Assembly: GCA_030248295.1 (NCBI GenBank)
Contig: JASANH010000148.1
Location: forward strand, 35,723 to 99,722
Reading direction: 5' to 3'
Source: Mesodorylaimus sp. YZB2_4
Lineage: Eukaryota; Nematoda; Enoplea; Dorylaimida; Dorylaimidae
DNA length: 64,000 nt
How positions within the stretch are numbered: position 1 is the first letter of the stretch; the number at the start of each line of letters is the position of its first letter. Below are positions 44,365-56,643 of this stretch, piece by piece. Made by a program: the position numbers and the translations under genes. A model generated the notes under the pieces. That model was not told the origin of the DNA and did not search any database. It saw nothing but the letters and a program-made list of their open reading frames with translations.

Positions 44365-45639
44365 TCATTTCTTCTTTCCAGCATACCTTTTCACCAAGGC
44401 ATCGGTAGGCGTCAAGGACAATTCGGGCGGTTGCGACACGCTCCAGGCACCGGACGGCGGTCCCTTGGCGCTGGCTTGCTTCACCATCTTCTTTTGGGCA
44501 TTCTGTTCCTTCACCAGGCGGATGTCGTAGATCACGACGGCGATGGCGATTGGGATGGCGATGACACAGCCGATGCTCAGGCCGATCAGAGTGCGCTGCA
44601 GGTTGACGATGTACGGGTCGTCGTTCCAGTACAGCCCGTCGTCCGGGTCTTCTTCGTCTTCCTCGTCCTCATCGTCGTCGTCAGCAGCACTCGAAGATCG
44701 CATGTCGCTGGGGCTGGGGGTATGCGTGTCGCTGACTTTGCTCGAGGTGGGAGGCGGGATTCTGGAATTTTGGCAGCTGTCGGTGCAAGGCACTGGTACG
44801 GTCGAACCGTTTTTCATACAGTAAATGTCGATTCCTTCGTCGAATGGGCGCTCTTCAATCACCCCAGTTTTGTTGACATTTGCACTTCGATAGTATTCAT
44901 CAGCAGCGCAGTTGCTTAGCCCCATTTTCTTGCATGGTCCTTGCCACTTCTTGAAAACACAGCTTTGGACGTTCAGTTCCATTTTTTTGAGCAATTGGAA
45001 TGCAAAGTTTCCTCCGAAGTAAGTGACAGACCATTTATAAGAGACATCACCGTTTTGATCGCGAGTCAGAACGAGGTTAATCATATACGCTCCGCCTTGA
45101 TGAGTGAAGCTCGAGAAGAAGAGGACATGTGAGTAGGTTGGGACGATTCTCCCGGCAATTGTGTCCTGTTCATTCTGACTTAAGCCAGGCCATGCTGTGA
45201 AGACGATGACCAGCTTGGGCACGTGGACTCGTTTGTTCTTCCCAAACGCCATCTCGCGGGTCCTCTTGCCGACATCGACAGCAGTGAATGGGAAAGTCGG
45301 TGTGTACGTCCCTTTGCCGATCTTCCCAGCCGCTTCGATCACCTTGTCCTCGCTGACTCCGTTCTCGATCGACAGCAGGAGCGTTTCGGTGGATCCGAAT
45401 TCTGCGATGGCCAACCTTGTTTCATTTGGGGCCAGATGGAACTTTTGCGCCATATCTTCGATCACTTCCTTCAGGAATTTGACGTTTTCTTCGTTGACCG
45501 GGTTCGTGACGGAGCTGTTGAAGTGGATGCCGATGGCCAGGTCGAACACGCGCGTGTTTTTTTCCCATTCGGACTGCAACTGACCATTGATTGTCGAGAA
45601 GGCAGCCAAGCACACGAACAACCACAACGATGATTGCAT
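44365..45639 (-). CDS. vWA-like type I membrane protein, family gene A, copy 2
   Basis: Intronless, 424 residues. The N-terminal 90 residues, membrane helix and cytoplasmic tail are nearly identical to A1, and so is the flanking DNA. Between PKLV(Y/I)VFT and the Cys module the two proteins share almost nothing: A2 has AWPGLSQNEQDTIAGRIV and DQNGDVSYKWSVTYFGGNF where A1 has EPVNQCSVDNERIAQIVE and REDGRVQYGWKK-like sequence. A2 also has a longer Ser/Thr/Pro linker (SSKVSDTHTPSPSDMRSSSA) and a longer acidic run. Cys module: SCVFKKWQGPC, NC, YC, PCTDSC. The MIDAS motif is degenerate as in A1. Function unknown; a surface receptor or recognition protein is my inference. Confidence 0.88.
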   Translation of the reverse strand: MQSSLWLFVCLAAFSTINGQLQSEWEKNTRVFDLAIGIHFNSSVTNPVNEENVKFLKEVIEDMAQKFHLAPNETRLAIAEFGSTETLLLSIENGVSEDKVIEAAGKIGKGTYTPTFPFTAVDVGKRTREMAFGKNKRVHVPKLVIVFTAWPGLSQNEQDTIAGRIVPTYSHVLFFSSFTHQGGAYMINLVLTRDQNGDVSYKWSVTYFGGNFAFQLLKKMELNVQSCVFKKWQGPCKKMGLSNCAADEYYRSANVNKTGVIEERPFDEGIDIYCMKNGSTVPVPCTDSCQNSRIPPPTSSKVSDTHTPSPSDMRSSSAADDDDEDEEDEEDPDDGLYWNDDPYIVNLQRTLIGLSIGCVIAIPIAIAVVIYDIRLVKEQNAQKKMVKQASAKGPPSGAWSVSQPPELSLTPTDALVKRYAGKKK

Positions 45640-48600
45640 TTTCGATTTGTGAGACGACGAGGGTGATTTTCGAGAGAGATGTCAATGACACGACTGATTC
45701 GCACGATTCCGCTCGCTGAAACTGACCATCACCCCGCGAGTTGATGAACTGTAAAGTTGTGCATGGCTGCTTTGGCGATGTGTAAACTTGCCAGATGAGC
45801 ACTGCACTGTGTATATTTCAGGAGGGAAGTTTTTGATCCAGTAAGATTTTTGATGACGCTTATCGTTAAATCTTGATCCTCATACTTTGAACTTACAGCA
45901 GATATCGCGCACTCACGTGACGGCGAGTTTGGGCTGATCTTACAAACAATCAGTCCAAGGTCTTCATTAGCCCATGGTAGAAAGGCTCATTCCTGCAGAG
46001 TATCGATCACTAGGACCCCGATTCCTACACCCCCTCAGGCAAGGATAATATCTCCATACACAGACAATAGACCTTAGAAAGCACACAGCTGGCCAACTCT
46101 CCAAAAACTGTCAAGGCCTCGAATGTTTTGGCCCACTGTACATATTGTAGATCTAGCTTATCGTTAGTGCTCTTGGCTGACAGAGTGTAAATGACAAAGC
46201 TTCTCTGCTAAAACTGTTTTAGAGAGCCTTGAGAAAGCTTGTTTCTTGACCTCATGCCTTGTCAGGTACCCGATCACAATGTGACAAAATTAAGACCGCT
46301 GCTACCCTCTCGCCTAGCGAGCCATAGCGAGTCGGAGGGAGACGTCAACGTCTCAGGCTGATGTTTCAGCCGCAAGACTTGCCTACTCCAGTCACCCACA
46401 TTCTCTCCTATGCCTGCCAGGCTTGAATGCACCGTTTTACGTACATTACCTTTGAACCCAGAAAAACCTGCTGTATGCACTGCGCATGGGAATATTGATC
46501 AGGACAACGCTGTCCACCGCAGCCAGCATGACTTAAGCCAGTCTGCTTGGAAACCAGGGCGAGGACATGTACATGAATGCTGACCAAAGCTTGTCCATAA
46601 TGTCCGATTAAGTTTGTGGCAGTTTATATTAAACGCCCGAAACAAACTGAATTGGCTTCAAATCGTTGTCACTATAATTATCTCGTTCAAAGTCGCTTAT
46701 CACATTTCTTAGGCACTTCGACAGGCGGCAGAATTTCTAAAATTCGTATCAAAGAGCTAAAACTTTGAAACACGTTCATTCATTGCGCGGGGTGCCCCGT
46801 ACATGCAGAAAATATCGACGAAGCTCCCCAATCGTCAAAATTTCAGCCTAAATTAACGGATCGAGCACTAAAAATAGACCCCTTATCCTGCCAAAAGAAA
46901 TTTTTTTCACAACACAATTTCTGAAATATCTGCTGTGCAAGAATTGATGGGAGCATATTCTAGCACCCACATGCTCGAGACATAAAGTTGACTTGAAGCA
47001 GCCCGCAAAAGGTAATGGACAAGTATTGCAGTACTCTGCACAAAAAACGTGCATAATGTGCTGAGCCTGTGCGACACATTAGACAGGGCCTATCTCGACA
47101 CCGCCTCACACTAGCACGGAAAGGATAAAACGATGCAGAATTTCATGCTCTTTCGAACAGCGCATCACGTTCTCTGCTAGGATGTGTTTCCACTCCTTCT
47201 TTCACTGAATTTCCATCCATACAAATCCTGGTGCTCTGGAACTTCTGTGCTTAACGAATTGGAACGCGCGTTAGGCGACCTGCCATGCTGTAATGCCTTT
47301 TTTGATGAAAAACTTTTTACCTGGTGTCTGCCTTTCGATTTGATCGCGCAAGGTTTCGGTTGCGTTCATGTCTTCTGGTTGGTGTGGCCCAGAACTCATT
47401 CCTCATAATTTTTAAATTTCAGCCCTTACTCGCCCTTTCATGTTTCCATCGTGGCACTGCCGCGCGCACTGGGACCACGGCAAGGTGCACTGTCTTCTCG
47501 AAGTCTATATTCAGCATTGGGATCCAGTTATTTGATCAGGGCCAAAATGCCTCGTCATCGATATTCCCTCCAGCGAGAAGTAATGCAGCAATTGCATTGC
47601 GAATAAACTTTATCCCAAAAAATGGCATCACCACAGAATTTTCTGGTGGTGAATGCATACAGGGTGGAATTCAACATTTTTGGTGCAGAAAGATTTCTTT
47701 GAACGATTCGACACCAAGCAAAACTGAGAGATGCACAACCTGACAATCTGGCACCAATATACGTCAGTTTTGAATGCTCTTTCGGCCACTGAAGTTGACA
47801 TGCGCGATTTGCACGGATCACGAGGCTTCCGTGGATACTGGTAGCCGTAAATTTCACTTTCTGGTGGTCTGGGAAATCGGACTAACACCACGAATCAGGT
47901 TCGACCCAGTGGGGTCTTGCATGAGTTCGGTGTCGAACACTTCCGTATTCGATCAGGTTGTATGATGGTCTTGCGTGTGTATTATATAGAGTGCACCAAC
48001 AGTTGATATATGCAGTAACGGCTGAATTAAAGTCGATGTGATTCTTCCGAAGAGCCACTCACAAACGTGATTTTGAATACACTTTGCATCAATAGGCTTC
48101 TAAAAACGAAAGTCAGAAGAAATTTGCACGAAGCAGGTTAAGCGACAGAAAAAACTGGGGTAATTGCCAGAAATTGCTGGCTAGTTGAAAAATGGCTGTG
48201 TGGTCTATTTGTGAGGACGTGATGAAAGCAAGGATGTGATTAATCGTGGGACTGACTGTAAATGGATTCTCTTAGTTACGCATGTGCTGTGGGACCCAAC
48301 CCAATCGATTTGCATTCTGCGGGCTTACAAAACCAATCTTGCACCACGACTCTGAGCCATCATGCACGTAGGGGGGTATCTTGAGCGTTGTCTTTTCCAT
48401 TACAGCTTTATTGAAGCGGTTGAGTGATAAGTTATGTGCATAAAAGACAGATGGAGTCATCGAATGCAGCCGCATACAGTAGAACATACGGGAAAGGCGT
48501 TTGATGAATTTCGAGGAAACATGAACTGAAAGCTGAAACAAATGAAACAAATATTCGGATTTTACGGCCAAATTTTTACCCCGATTCTGCGTGATCCGCT

Positions 48601-48788
48601 TACTATGCGGATATTTTGGCAGACAAGGAGAGCGTGTTTCATGTGTGCTGCTTTCAGTTATCCTCATTGAAGTGGTTCTTTTCATGATTAGTAGCCTTCT
48701 GATACAAAAGAGTCATCATCACAGAAAAAACACAGCATAGAGAACAGGCTGCAGGATCATTCGTTCATCACGATGGTCATGGCACAGC
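45640..48788. other. Spacer between genes A2 and B2
   Basis: Counterpart of 33137-35991 with a MITE relic (about 46283-46420). It has two segments absent from copy 1: about 46560-46680 and about 48191-48376. No gene recognised. Confidence 0.5.
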
Positions 48789-50065
48789 CTACTTGGAGGC
48801 GTACTTCTTGACCAAGTCATCGACTGGCGTCAGCGACAGTTCAGGCGGGGCCGAAACACTCCATTCGGCTGTTGATCCCAGGACACTCGACTGCATCATT
48901 TTCTTTTGGGCATTCTGTTCCCTCACCAGGCGGATGTCGTAGAGCACGACGGCGATGGGGATGGCGATGACAAAGCCGATGCTCAGGCCGATCAGAGTGC
49001 GCTGCAGGTTGACGATGTACGGGTCGTCGTTCCAGTACAGTCCGTCGTCCAGGTCTTCTTCGTCTTCGTCGTCGTCGTCAGCAGCACTCGAAGTGGGCGT
49101 GCCGATGGGGCTGGTGCTAGGCGTGACACTATCCGAGGTGTGAGTAGGGGTGCTGGGATTTTGGCAGCTGTCCGTACAAGGCATGGGCACAATCGAACCA
49201 TTTTTCATGCAGTATAAGTGGATTCGATCGTCGGGTGGGCGCTCTTGAACCGTCCAATTCTGGAAAGTTGCAGTTTCGTAGTACTCGGCAGCTGAGCAGT
49301 TGTTTGGCCCCATTTTCGTGCACGGTCCCTGCCAGTTCTTGAAAACACAGCTGGATAGACTGCCTTCTACCCATGTTCGCACTTCGGTTGTGACATCGTA
49401 CAGGCGTGCATCCCTTTGGCAAATGCCATTCCATGTATACATGACACCGCCGTCTTGTTTACGAGTCAAACTCAGCGCACCCACCACAAGCGCTTGGAAC
49501 GAATCGCATCAGGCATGGCAAAGGTAGGAAATAAGACGGCATGGGCGTCGGTCTCGATAATTTCTTGGACACTTCGGTTTCGTTCTGTTTCATTCATTTC
49601 GCACACTTTCCTAGCAACTGCCGTGAAGACATAGACCAGCTTGGGGACATGGACTCGGTCGTTCTTCCCAAATGCCACCTCGCGGGTCCTAATTCCGACA
49701 GCGGCAGCAGTGAATGCGAAGGGCGGCGTGTACGTGCCTTTGCCGATCTTCCCAGCCGCTTCGATCACCTTATCAGTACTGTCTCTGTTATCGAACGACA
49801 ACACGAGCTCCGCGGCGGATCCGAATTCGACAATGGCTATCCTTGTTTGATTGTTTGCCAGAGTGAGCTTCTTCGCCAGATCTTTGATCACGTCCGTCAC
49901 GAGTTCGACGCTCTCTTTGTTGACCACGTTTGTGACATTGCTGTCGTAATGAATTCCGATAGCTGGGTCGAACTCGCGCGCGTTCGACTTCCATTTGGAT
50001 TTTTGCTTACCGGTGGTCATCGAGAAGATGGTCAAGCATACGAACAACCACCACGACGATTTCAT
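48789..50065 (-). pseudogene. vWA-like family gene B, copy 2, frameshifted
   Basis: Start at 50065. It has the same 1-bp deletion as B1 (about 49506-49511) and the same stop at 49472. The 3' half is open from 49487. The tail region differs from B1 in the linker (SSAADDDDEDEEDLDDG) and after the helix (KKMMQSSVLGSTAEWS); gene E matches B1, not B2, at these places. Confidence 0.8.
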
Positions 50066-50825
50066 GCGATATCTGAGATGATGATGAGTGAAATTTGGAG
50101 AGATATCTGCGACACGACTGATTTCTACGATTCTGTTCGCTGGAATGCTGACCACCGCCAGGCGTGCTAATGTAAAGTTGTGCACGGCTTCTTTAGCTTA
50201 CAAGGGAACATGGCCAAACCTAGTCAAACTTTGCAATTTTCGGTTTTGGTTGGCCATGTTCCTTTGTGAGTGTAAAGATGACAGCGCGCGCACATTGGAA
50301 GTGGAATTTTCCAATTCCTCGTTGGAATCTCGCATGATTTTGAGTGTCTCTTATCGATAATCTTGATCCTTGAGCTCTGATTTCTGAACGGATAATTACA
50401 CTTCTAAAGCATATGTAACTCATTTCGGTATGTGAACACTCCGCCCCACCCAGAGACGCGGATGCGGTCAATGACATTTGACTGTCCACTCTCACATCTC
50501 TTTGACTGTCCGTCTGTCAGGGACCATCCATAAAAGACGCGCAGACTACCCAGGAGCGTGTGTGGGGTAGGCTCACAGTGGACATCCACTTATTTGAAAA
50601 TTGTGCGGCACTTCAAATCCGACTGCAATCAGGAATCGACTTTATTGCCGATTCCTGATTGCATTCCTGATTGATGTAGCGTAAAGTTGTGAATGGCTGC
50701 TTTCGCGTAATGTAAACTTTAATTAAGCACTGCGCTGTGCGCGTTAGATGAGTGATTTTCGATTCTGCGCCAGGATGTCATAAGATTTGAGATGTCTCTT
50801 ATCCTTTATCCTTAAGCTCTGACTC

Positions 50826-51218
50826 TCACAGATACATATATATCTATAGCATGTACGCTCTAGACGAACACACACCCCCAACATCTCCAATACACACCCA
50901 ACAACCCCACAAAAAAAATTCCACTACAACTCCCCACAAAAAAACACCACCAACAAACCTCCACCCCCAACCCAAATACAATATAAAACAACAAACACAC
51001 CACCCAAATCCCATACACAAAAAACACAAACACCACAAAAAAAAACCACAAAACCAACAACCCAAACCCAAAAAAACAAACCCCACCCCACAACAAACTA
51101 CCACACCCCCCCCCCACACCACACACCAAAAACACAAACCAAAAAAACCCAAACCAAACACCAAACAAAAAACCCCACAAAACAAAAAAAAAAACAAACA
51201 AAAACAATCTTCACACAA
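50826..51218 (+). other. G-free, T-poor block replacing 1 kb of copy 1 (probable sequence artefact)
   Basis: No G from 50867 to 51218 (352 bases) and very few T. Flanks align with copy 1 at 38045 and 39126. Reading copy 1 from CTCTAGTACGTGAACACG and deleting most G and T gives the copy 2 string, including the positions of the few T that remain (the TCT and ATA groups). The block contains no credible gene; its open frames are by-products of composition. Confidence 0.85.
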
Positions 51219-51243
51219 GCACGCCTTAACTCAATAAACAATC

Positions 51244-52426
51244 CTACCATATAAACCAGCAGATTATCCTGCCTGTCTCAGTGCAGAAGAAAACTAGATG
51301 GAAAAAAGGGCAGCTAAACCCCAAGACTACTTGGAAAAAACCACGCAAATACAAGTAACTGAAATAGCAGAACATAATAATCGCCAATAAATCTTCGCGA
51401 TTGTCTTTCCCGTTCTTCTCGTTGCCATTTTCGTCTTCGGAAGCACTCAAAGTGCGCGTGCCATGGCGGTTTGGGGTAGGCGTGACACTATTCGTGGTGT
51501 GAGTAGGGGTGCTGGGACTTTGGCAGTTGTCGGTACAAGGCATGGGCACAATCGAACCATTTTTCATGCAGTATAAGTGGATTCGATCGTCGGGTGGGCG
51601 CTCTTGAATCGCGTGATTCTGGAACGTTGCAGTTCGATAGTACTCGTCAGCAACGCAGTTGTTTGGTCCCATTTCCGTGCACGGTCCTTGCAACTTCTGG
51701 AAAACACAACTGGAGAGACTGCCTTCTATCCGTGTGCGCACTTCGGTTGTGACATCGTACAGGCGTGCATCCCTTTGGCAATTGCCATTCCATGCGTATG
51801 TGACACCGCCGTCTTGTTTACGAGTCAAATTGAGCGCACCCACCACAAGCGCTTGGAATCTATCGCCGGATGGCCAAGCAAAACTAGGCAAGAAGATGGC
51901 GTGTGCGTCCGTTACGATGATTTCTTGGACTCTTTCGTCTCGTTCGGCTTCACTGATTTCGCACACTTTCTCAGCAAATGTCGTGAAGACATAGACCAGC
52001 TTGGGCACGTGGACTCGGTCGTTCTTCCCAAACGCCATCTCGCGGGTCCTCATTCCGACATAAGCCGCAGTGAATGTGAAAGGCGGTATGTACGTCCCGT
52101 TGCCGATCCTATTAGCCGCTCTGCTCACGTTTTTAAGGCTGACTCCGTTCTCGATCGACAGCAGGAGGTTCTCATTGGATCCGAATTCAACGATGGCCAT
52201 CCTTGTTGCATTTGGAGTTGGAGAGAACATCACCGCCAGCGTTTTGATCATTTCAGCTACGAGATTGACGTTTTTTTTCATTGACCGGGTTGGTGACAGT
52301 GCTGTTGTAGTGGATGCCGATGGCCAAGTCGAACACGCTCGTGTTGTTTTCCCATTCGGACTGCGGCTGACCATTGATCGTCGAGAAGGCAGCCAAGCAA
52401 ATAAAAAACCACAATGATGATCTCAT
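51244..52426 (-). pseudogene. vWA-like family gene C, copy 2, frameshift in an A8 run
   Basis: Start at 52426. Almost identical to C1, with the same eight-A run at 52271-52278 and the same alternative hydrophobic C terminus. The few differences (for example MGPNNC where C1 has MGRNNC) do not restore the frame. Confidence 0.7.
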
Positions 52427-53190
52427 TTTCGATTCGAGACGGCGGGGGTGAATTTGATGAGCGATGTCTGACATGACCGATTCGCACGATTCTTTTCGAT
52501 GAAAGGCTGACAGCCACCACGCGCAGTGATGCACTGTAAAGTTGTACACGGCTGCTTTGGCGTCGTGTAAACTTGCCAAATTGAGCACTGCGCTGTTCAC
52601 GTTGGAAGTTTGGAAGTGTGTTTTCAAATTTCGGCGCCTAAATTTAGTAAGATTTGTATCATCTCTTATTGATAATCTTGATTCTTAGGGACAGATTTCT
52701 GAACAGATAACTATATTTCTAGAGCATATGTGACTCATTTTAGTATGTGAAAACTCCATCACACCCAAAGGGGTGGATGCGGTCAACCACATTTGACTGT
52801 CCACACTCATATTCGTCAGGGGCCATCCATGATGGATATGCAGGCTACCCGGGTGGGTGGGAAAGGGGGGGGCAAGACAACAGTTGAGGTTGACACCCAG
52901 TGGAGAGCCCGTTGACACGAAGGAGAAAAGGGAGATTGACAACCAGTGGACACCCGCCTATTGAAATTTGTTGGAGGTGTATTCGAACCTGTACCATTTC
53001 AAGTCCCCAATGTGTACTCTGCACAGACTAAAAATGTGACTGTCGACGTTAGACGTGACTGACTGGCTGATTAAGGCATAAAAGCCTTATTATCTGCGGG
53101 CAGTGTGGAGGTACTAACTAATCTGGACTGGTTCTTGATTTGAATTGATATTAACCTGTTGTCTAGTGCCATGCCCATGAGTGGCATTCG

Positions 53191-54092
53191 GTGGCCCTAT
53201 CGCGATCAGTCGAGAGTCAGCCGCTAGTTGATGGCTGTCTCTGTTTCTCATTCCATCTGTATATTTCTGCAGCCAAAGACAACCTGTCCATACTGTCCAT
53301 ACAAATAGATTTTGTATCGAACTGTGTTACGGAGACAGGCCTTGATTTCAATGCGGACAAAATGCAGGCCTGTATATTCCGTTTGAATAAGCTCGCAGCT
53401 GAATTTCCTGTACTACTCTTGAATGGTAAGCCAATACAATTTACGGACACTGTCAAGTATTTAGGAGTTCATTTCTCGCCGGATTTGCACTTCAGTCGTC
53501 ACTGCCATGAAATTGCCTCTTCTTCCAGACAAATGATTGGAGCTTTTCGAAGAAAATTTGGGAATGAAAACAATGAACTCCAATGAAAACAAGCTATCGG
53601 ATGATCTTGGAAGGGCGCCAAAATTTGCTGCACGGGCAGTTCTCAACAATTGGACAATATCCTACGAATCGGCGCTGGAGACACTGAAGTGGACTTCATT
53701 ATCTGACCGAAGAAATCACCACAAATTATTGGAATTTTATCGGCATTACCATGGACAGGCGGCTTACCCAAATCAGCATTTTGTTCATGCGGACATGTGT
53801 GGTCGTCGCGTGAGTGCTCGCACCTCACAACCACATCAATTGGAAATAACCAAATGTCGATCAAAAACCTTTACTCAAAGTTTTGAATTTTCTTCAATGA
53901 CTTTATGGAACACTGTGATACCAAGCACCATCGCTTTTAGTTGTTTTACCGAGTTCAAAGATTTTGTGACAAAGATTCGTTTTTGACATGCTTTTATTTT
54001 AACTTTATCTTGTCCTTGTTTTATGTGCTGTGCCTCATCAGTGGACTGGTAAGTCTTTTGGCATAGTAAACTTTAGCATAGCATAGCATAGG
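53191..54092 (+). mobile_element. LINE 3' end, copy 2
   Basis: Counterpart of 41103-41931, but it keeps the original sequence after VKYLGVHFS (PDLHFSRHCHEIASSSRQMI). The frame breaks at 53586 and continues at 53537-53986. Same CATAG-unit tail. Confidence 0.8.
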
Positions 54093-54105
54093 GCGCAGCA
54101 CCAAA

Positions 54106-54618
54106 AAATATAAGTCTAAAAGTCACTGTCGATTAAAATAAAGATTGGAAACGAATCGTTTAAAAGTGTCATGCGTACTATTTGCTATATCATACGGCAA
54201 ATCATCCCACAGATTTATGGCTGACACTTCGAAAGCCTGCGAGTATGTTGCAGTTCTCCCAGCAGGTTTCAAGATGGTGAGGAGCCGTTATGCGTTCACT
54301 GAACCTACGACCAGACATGTCGGTATGGGTTAGTCGTTGATGTGATGGATTGGCAGTCAGCCCATGATAAATCCGGTAGAAATGCATTAGTTTCAGTTGA
54401 TTTCTACGATTTTTCAAACTAGGCAGCTTTAGGGCAGCCAACGTGGTGTCATTGTCAATATGCCGTTGGTTTTGCCAACAGAGGATGCATAATCGAGACG
54501 AGGGATAATGCATTGTGTATAGATGGTCTTCAGAACATTGGTAGCCAATTTTCCAAACTTGCGGCGAACTGCACCGATCATACGCTTGCAAGATGAGGAG
54601 AGCTGACGGCGGCTTCAT
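54106..54618 (-). mobile_element. Second LINE 3' end, copy 2
   Basis: Counterpart of 41945-42457, tail to tail with the preceding element. A family-tail fossil (CLYWNDDPYIVNLERTLIDD) follows at about 54646-54725. Confidence 0.7.
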
Positions 54619-55063
54619 GAGCTCCTCTGGTATTTTTCCCCTTCCTCAGGCGGATGTCGTCGATCAGAGTGCGCTCCAGGTTAACGATGTATGGATCGTC
54701 ATTCCAGTACAGACAGTCGTCTTTCTCATGGACGAAGTGGAATTAGTGGCACGACATGAGCAAAGTTGTAGCTGCGAAAATGATAGTCAACAACGTGGAG
54801 TGTGTGTATGGCACATAACAGGTTTCTTTTCCTTTTTAGCTTAAACAAAGGCGTTTTTATCAATACTTTTGCTGTGTGACTTTTTACTTGAGTGCGCATG
54901 ATATGTGTTTTAAGAAGTAAAACTAGAACTAGAACTCGAACTTCACACACGCACACCACAAAAGCAAGAAACAACCCTACCATACTGTATAAACCAGATT
55001 ATCCTGCCCTGTTTGAGTGCAGAGAAAAACTAGATACGAAAAAAGACAGCTAAACTTCCAGGA

Positions 55064-56161
55064 CTATTTGGAAAGCATACCATGCAAATACGAATAACTC
55101 AAAAAGCCCACCAGGATAACCACGATCAAATCTTCCGGACGGTCTTTCCCTTCCTTTTCATTCCCATCATCGTCGGCAGAAGCGCTCGAAGTGCGCGTAT
55201 TGTGGCGGCTGGGGGCGGGCGTGATACTATCTGTGGTTTGAGATGGGGTGCTAGGACTTTGGCAGCTGTCGGTGCAAGGCACTGACACAGTCGAACCGTT
55301 TTTCATGCAGTAAATGTCGATTTCGTTATCAGGTGGGCGCTCTTGAACCGTCCCATTCTTGATAACTGCAGTTTGATAGTGCTCAGCAGCGACGCAGCTG
55401 TCCGGTTCTATTTTCGTGCATGGCCCCTGCCACTCCTTGAAAGGGCAGGAGGAGAGAGTGCTGTTTATCCATGCGCCCAAATCGATGGTAAGAACGTTCA
55501 AAGATCCAGTCCCGAAGCAATTTCCATTCCATACGTAGCTGACGCCACCGTCTTCCTTGCGAGTCAAATTGAACGCCCCCACCACAAGCGCTTGGAATCT
55601 ATCACCGGCTGGCCAGGCAAAGGTAGGAAAAAAGACGGCATGGGCGTCAGTTTTGATGATTTCTTGGACTCTTCGCTCTCGTTCGGCTTCACTGACTTCG
55701 CACACTTTCTCAGCAAAAGTCGTGAAGACATAGACCAGCTTGGGGACATTGACTCGGTCGTTCTTCGCAAAAGCTATTTCACGGGTCCTTTTGCCGACAT
55801 CAGCAGCAGTGAATGGGAAAGGCGGTGTGTAAGTCCCGTTGCCGATCTTTTCCGCCGCTTTGGTCACGTTCCTATAGCTGCTTCCATTCTCGATCGACAA
55901 CAGCAGCGTCTCATGGGATCCGAATTCGACGATGGCCATCCTTGTTCTATTTTGAGCCGGATAGAACATCTCCGCCAGCACCAAGATCACTTCCTTCAAG
56001 AGATTGACACTTTTTTTGTTGACTACATTCATGACGGAACTGTTGTAGTGGATGCCGAAGGCCAGGTCGAATACGCGCGTGTTGTAGTTCCATTCGGATT
56101 TTGGTTGACCATTGATCGAGAAGACAGCCAAGCACACGAGCAAACACAGCGATGATTTCAT
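55064..56161 (-). CDS. vWA-like membrane protein, family gene D (class II C terminus)
   Basis: Intronless, 365 residues, open throughout. Signal peptide MKSSLCLLVCLAVFSINGQP; vWA-like domain with FDLAFGIHYNSS, KKSVNLLKEVILVLAEMFY, RMAIVEFGSHETLLLS, PKLVYVFTTFAEK; Cys module SCPFKEWQGPC, SC, YC, PCTDSC; Ser/Thr/Pro linker; acidic GNEKEGKDRPEDL. It ends in a short hydrophobic stretch LIVVILVGFLSYSYLHGMLS with no long cytoplasmic tail. That end could be a membrane anchor (tail too short for signalling) or a GPI-type signal. Its promoter-side region is interrupted by a MITE at 56448-56643, beside the shared TATCGATA motif. Confidence 0.85.
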   Translation of the reverse strand: MKSSLCLLVCLAVFSINGQPKSEWNYNTRVFDLAFGIHYNSSVMNVVNKKSVNLLKEVILVLAEMFYPAQNRTRMAIVEFGSHETLLLSIENGSSYRNVTKAAEKIGNGTYTPPFPFTAADVGKRTREIAFAKNDRVNVPKLVYVFTTFAEKVCEVSEAERERRVQEIIKTDAHAVFFPTFAWPAGDRFQALVVGAFNLTRKEDGGVSYVWNGNCFGTGSLNVLTIDLGAWINSTLSSCPFKEWQGPCTKIEPDSCVAAEHYQTAVIKNGTVQERPPDNEIDIYCMKNGSTVSVPCTDSCQSPSTPSQTTDSITPAPSRHNTRTSSASADDDGNEKEGKDRPEDLIVVILVGFLSYSYLHGMLSK

Positions 56162-56447
56162 TTTTGATTGGTGAGACGACGATGAGGGTGAATTTGATAA
56201 GAGATTTTTGTGAGACGACTTATTTCTACGATTCTGTTCGCTGAAGTGCCGACCACCGCCAGGCGTGCTGATGTAAAGTTGTGCACGGCTTCTTTAGCTT
56301 ACAAGGGAGCATGGCCAAACCTAGTCAAGCTTTGCAATTTTCGGTTTTGGTTGGCCATGCTCCTTTGTGAGTGTAAAGATGACAGCGCGCGCACATTGGG
56401 AGTGGAATTTTCAAATTCCTCGTTGGATTTCGCATGATTTTGAGTGT

Positions 56448-56643
56448 TGTAACCAGGCCTGGCAGGCGTAGGAGGGAGGCAGCCGACCGAAGTCGGCGGG
56501 ACAAAAACTCCGACTGGAGCAGGCGAGTCTTGCGACTATACCTACGGCTGAAACGTCAACCCGAGGGGTTGACGTCTCCCAGCCAGGGGAGAGTATCGAT
56601 TACTCTCTCCCACTCGCCATGGCCTACCAGGCGGGGGGTTACA
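56448..56643 (+). mobile_element. Intact MITE, TIR TGTAACC/GGTTACA, TSD GTGT
   Basis: 196 bp between GTGT (56444-56447) and GTGT (56644-56647), with perfect 7-bp inverted ends. The empty site TTTTGAGTGTCTCTTATC is preserved in the paralogous flanks at about 37551 and 50336, which fixes the borders exactly. No coding capacity. Many relics of this family occur in the window. Confidence 0.93.

Larger units (their letters stand above)
43140..55290. repeat. Tandem duplication unit, copy 2
   Basis: Repeats 30739 onward, with genes A2, B2, C2 and the 3' part of D2. The homology with copy 1 ends inside gene D at about 55290, matching the junction at about 43130. Gene D continues intact here. Confidence 0.92.

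Noticed and set aside
50844-51237. Open frames of 115-128 codons in the A/C-only block
   Set aside because: A sequence without G and with few T has almost no stop codons on either strand. The frames reflect composition, and the block is probably an artefact.
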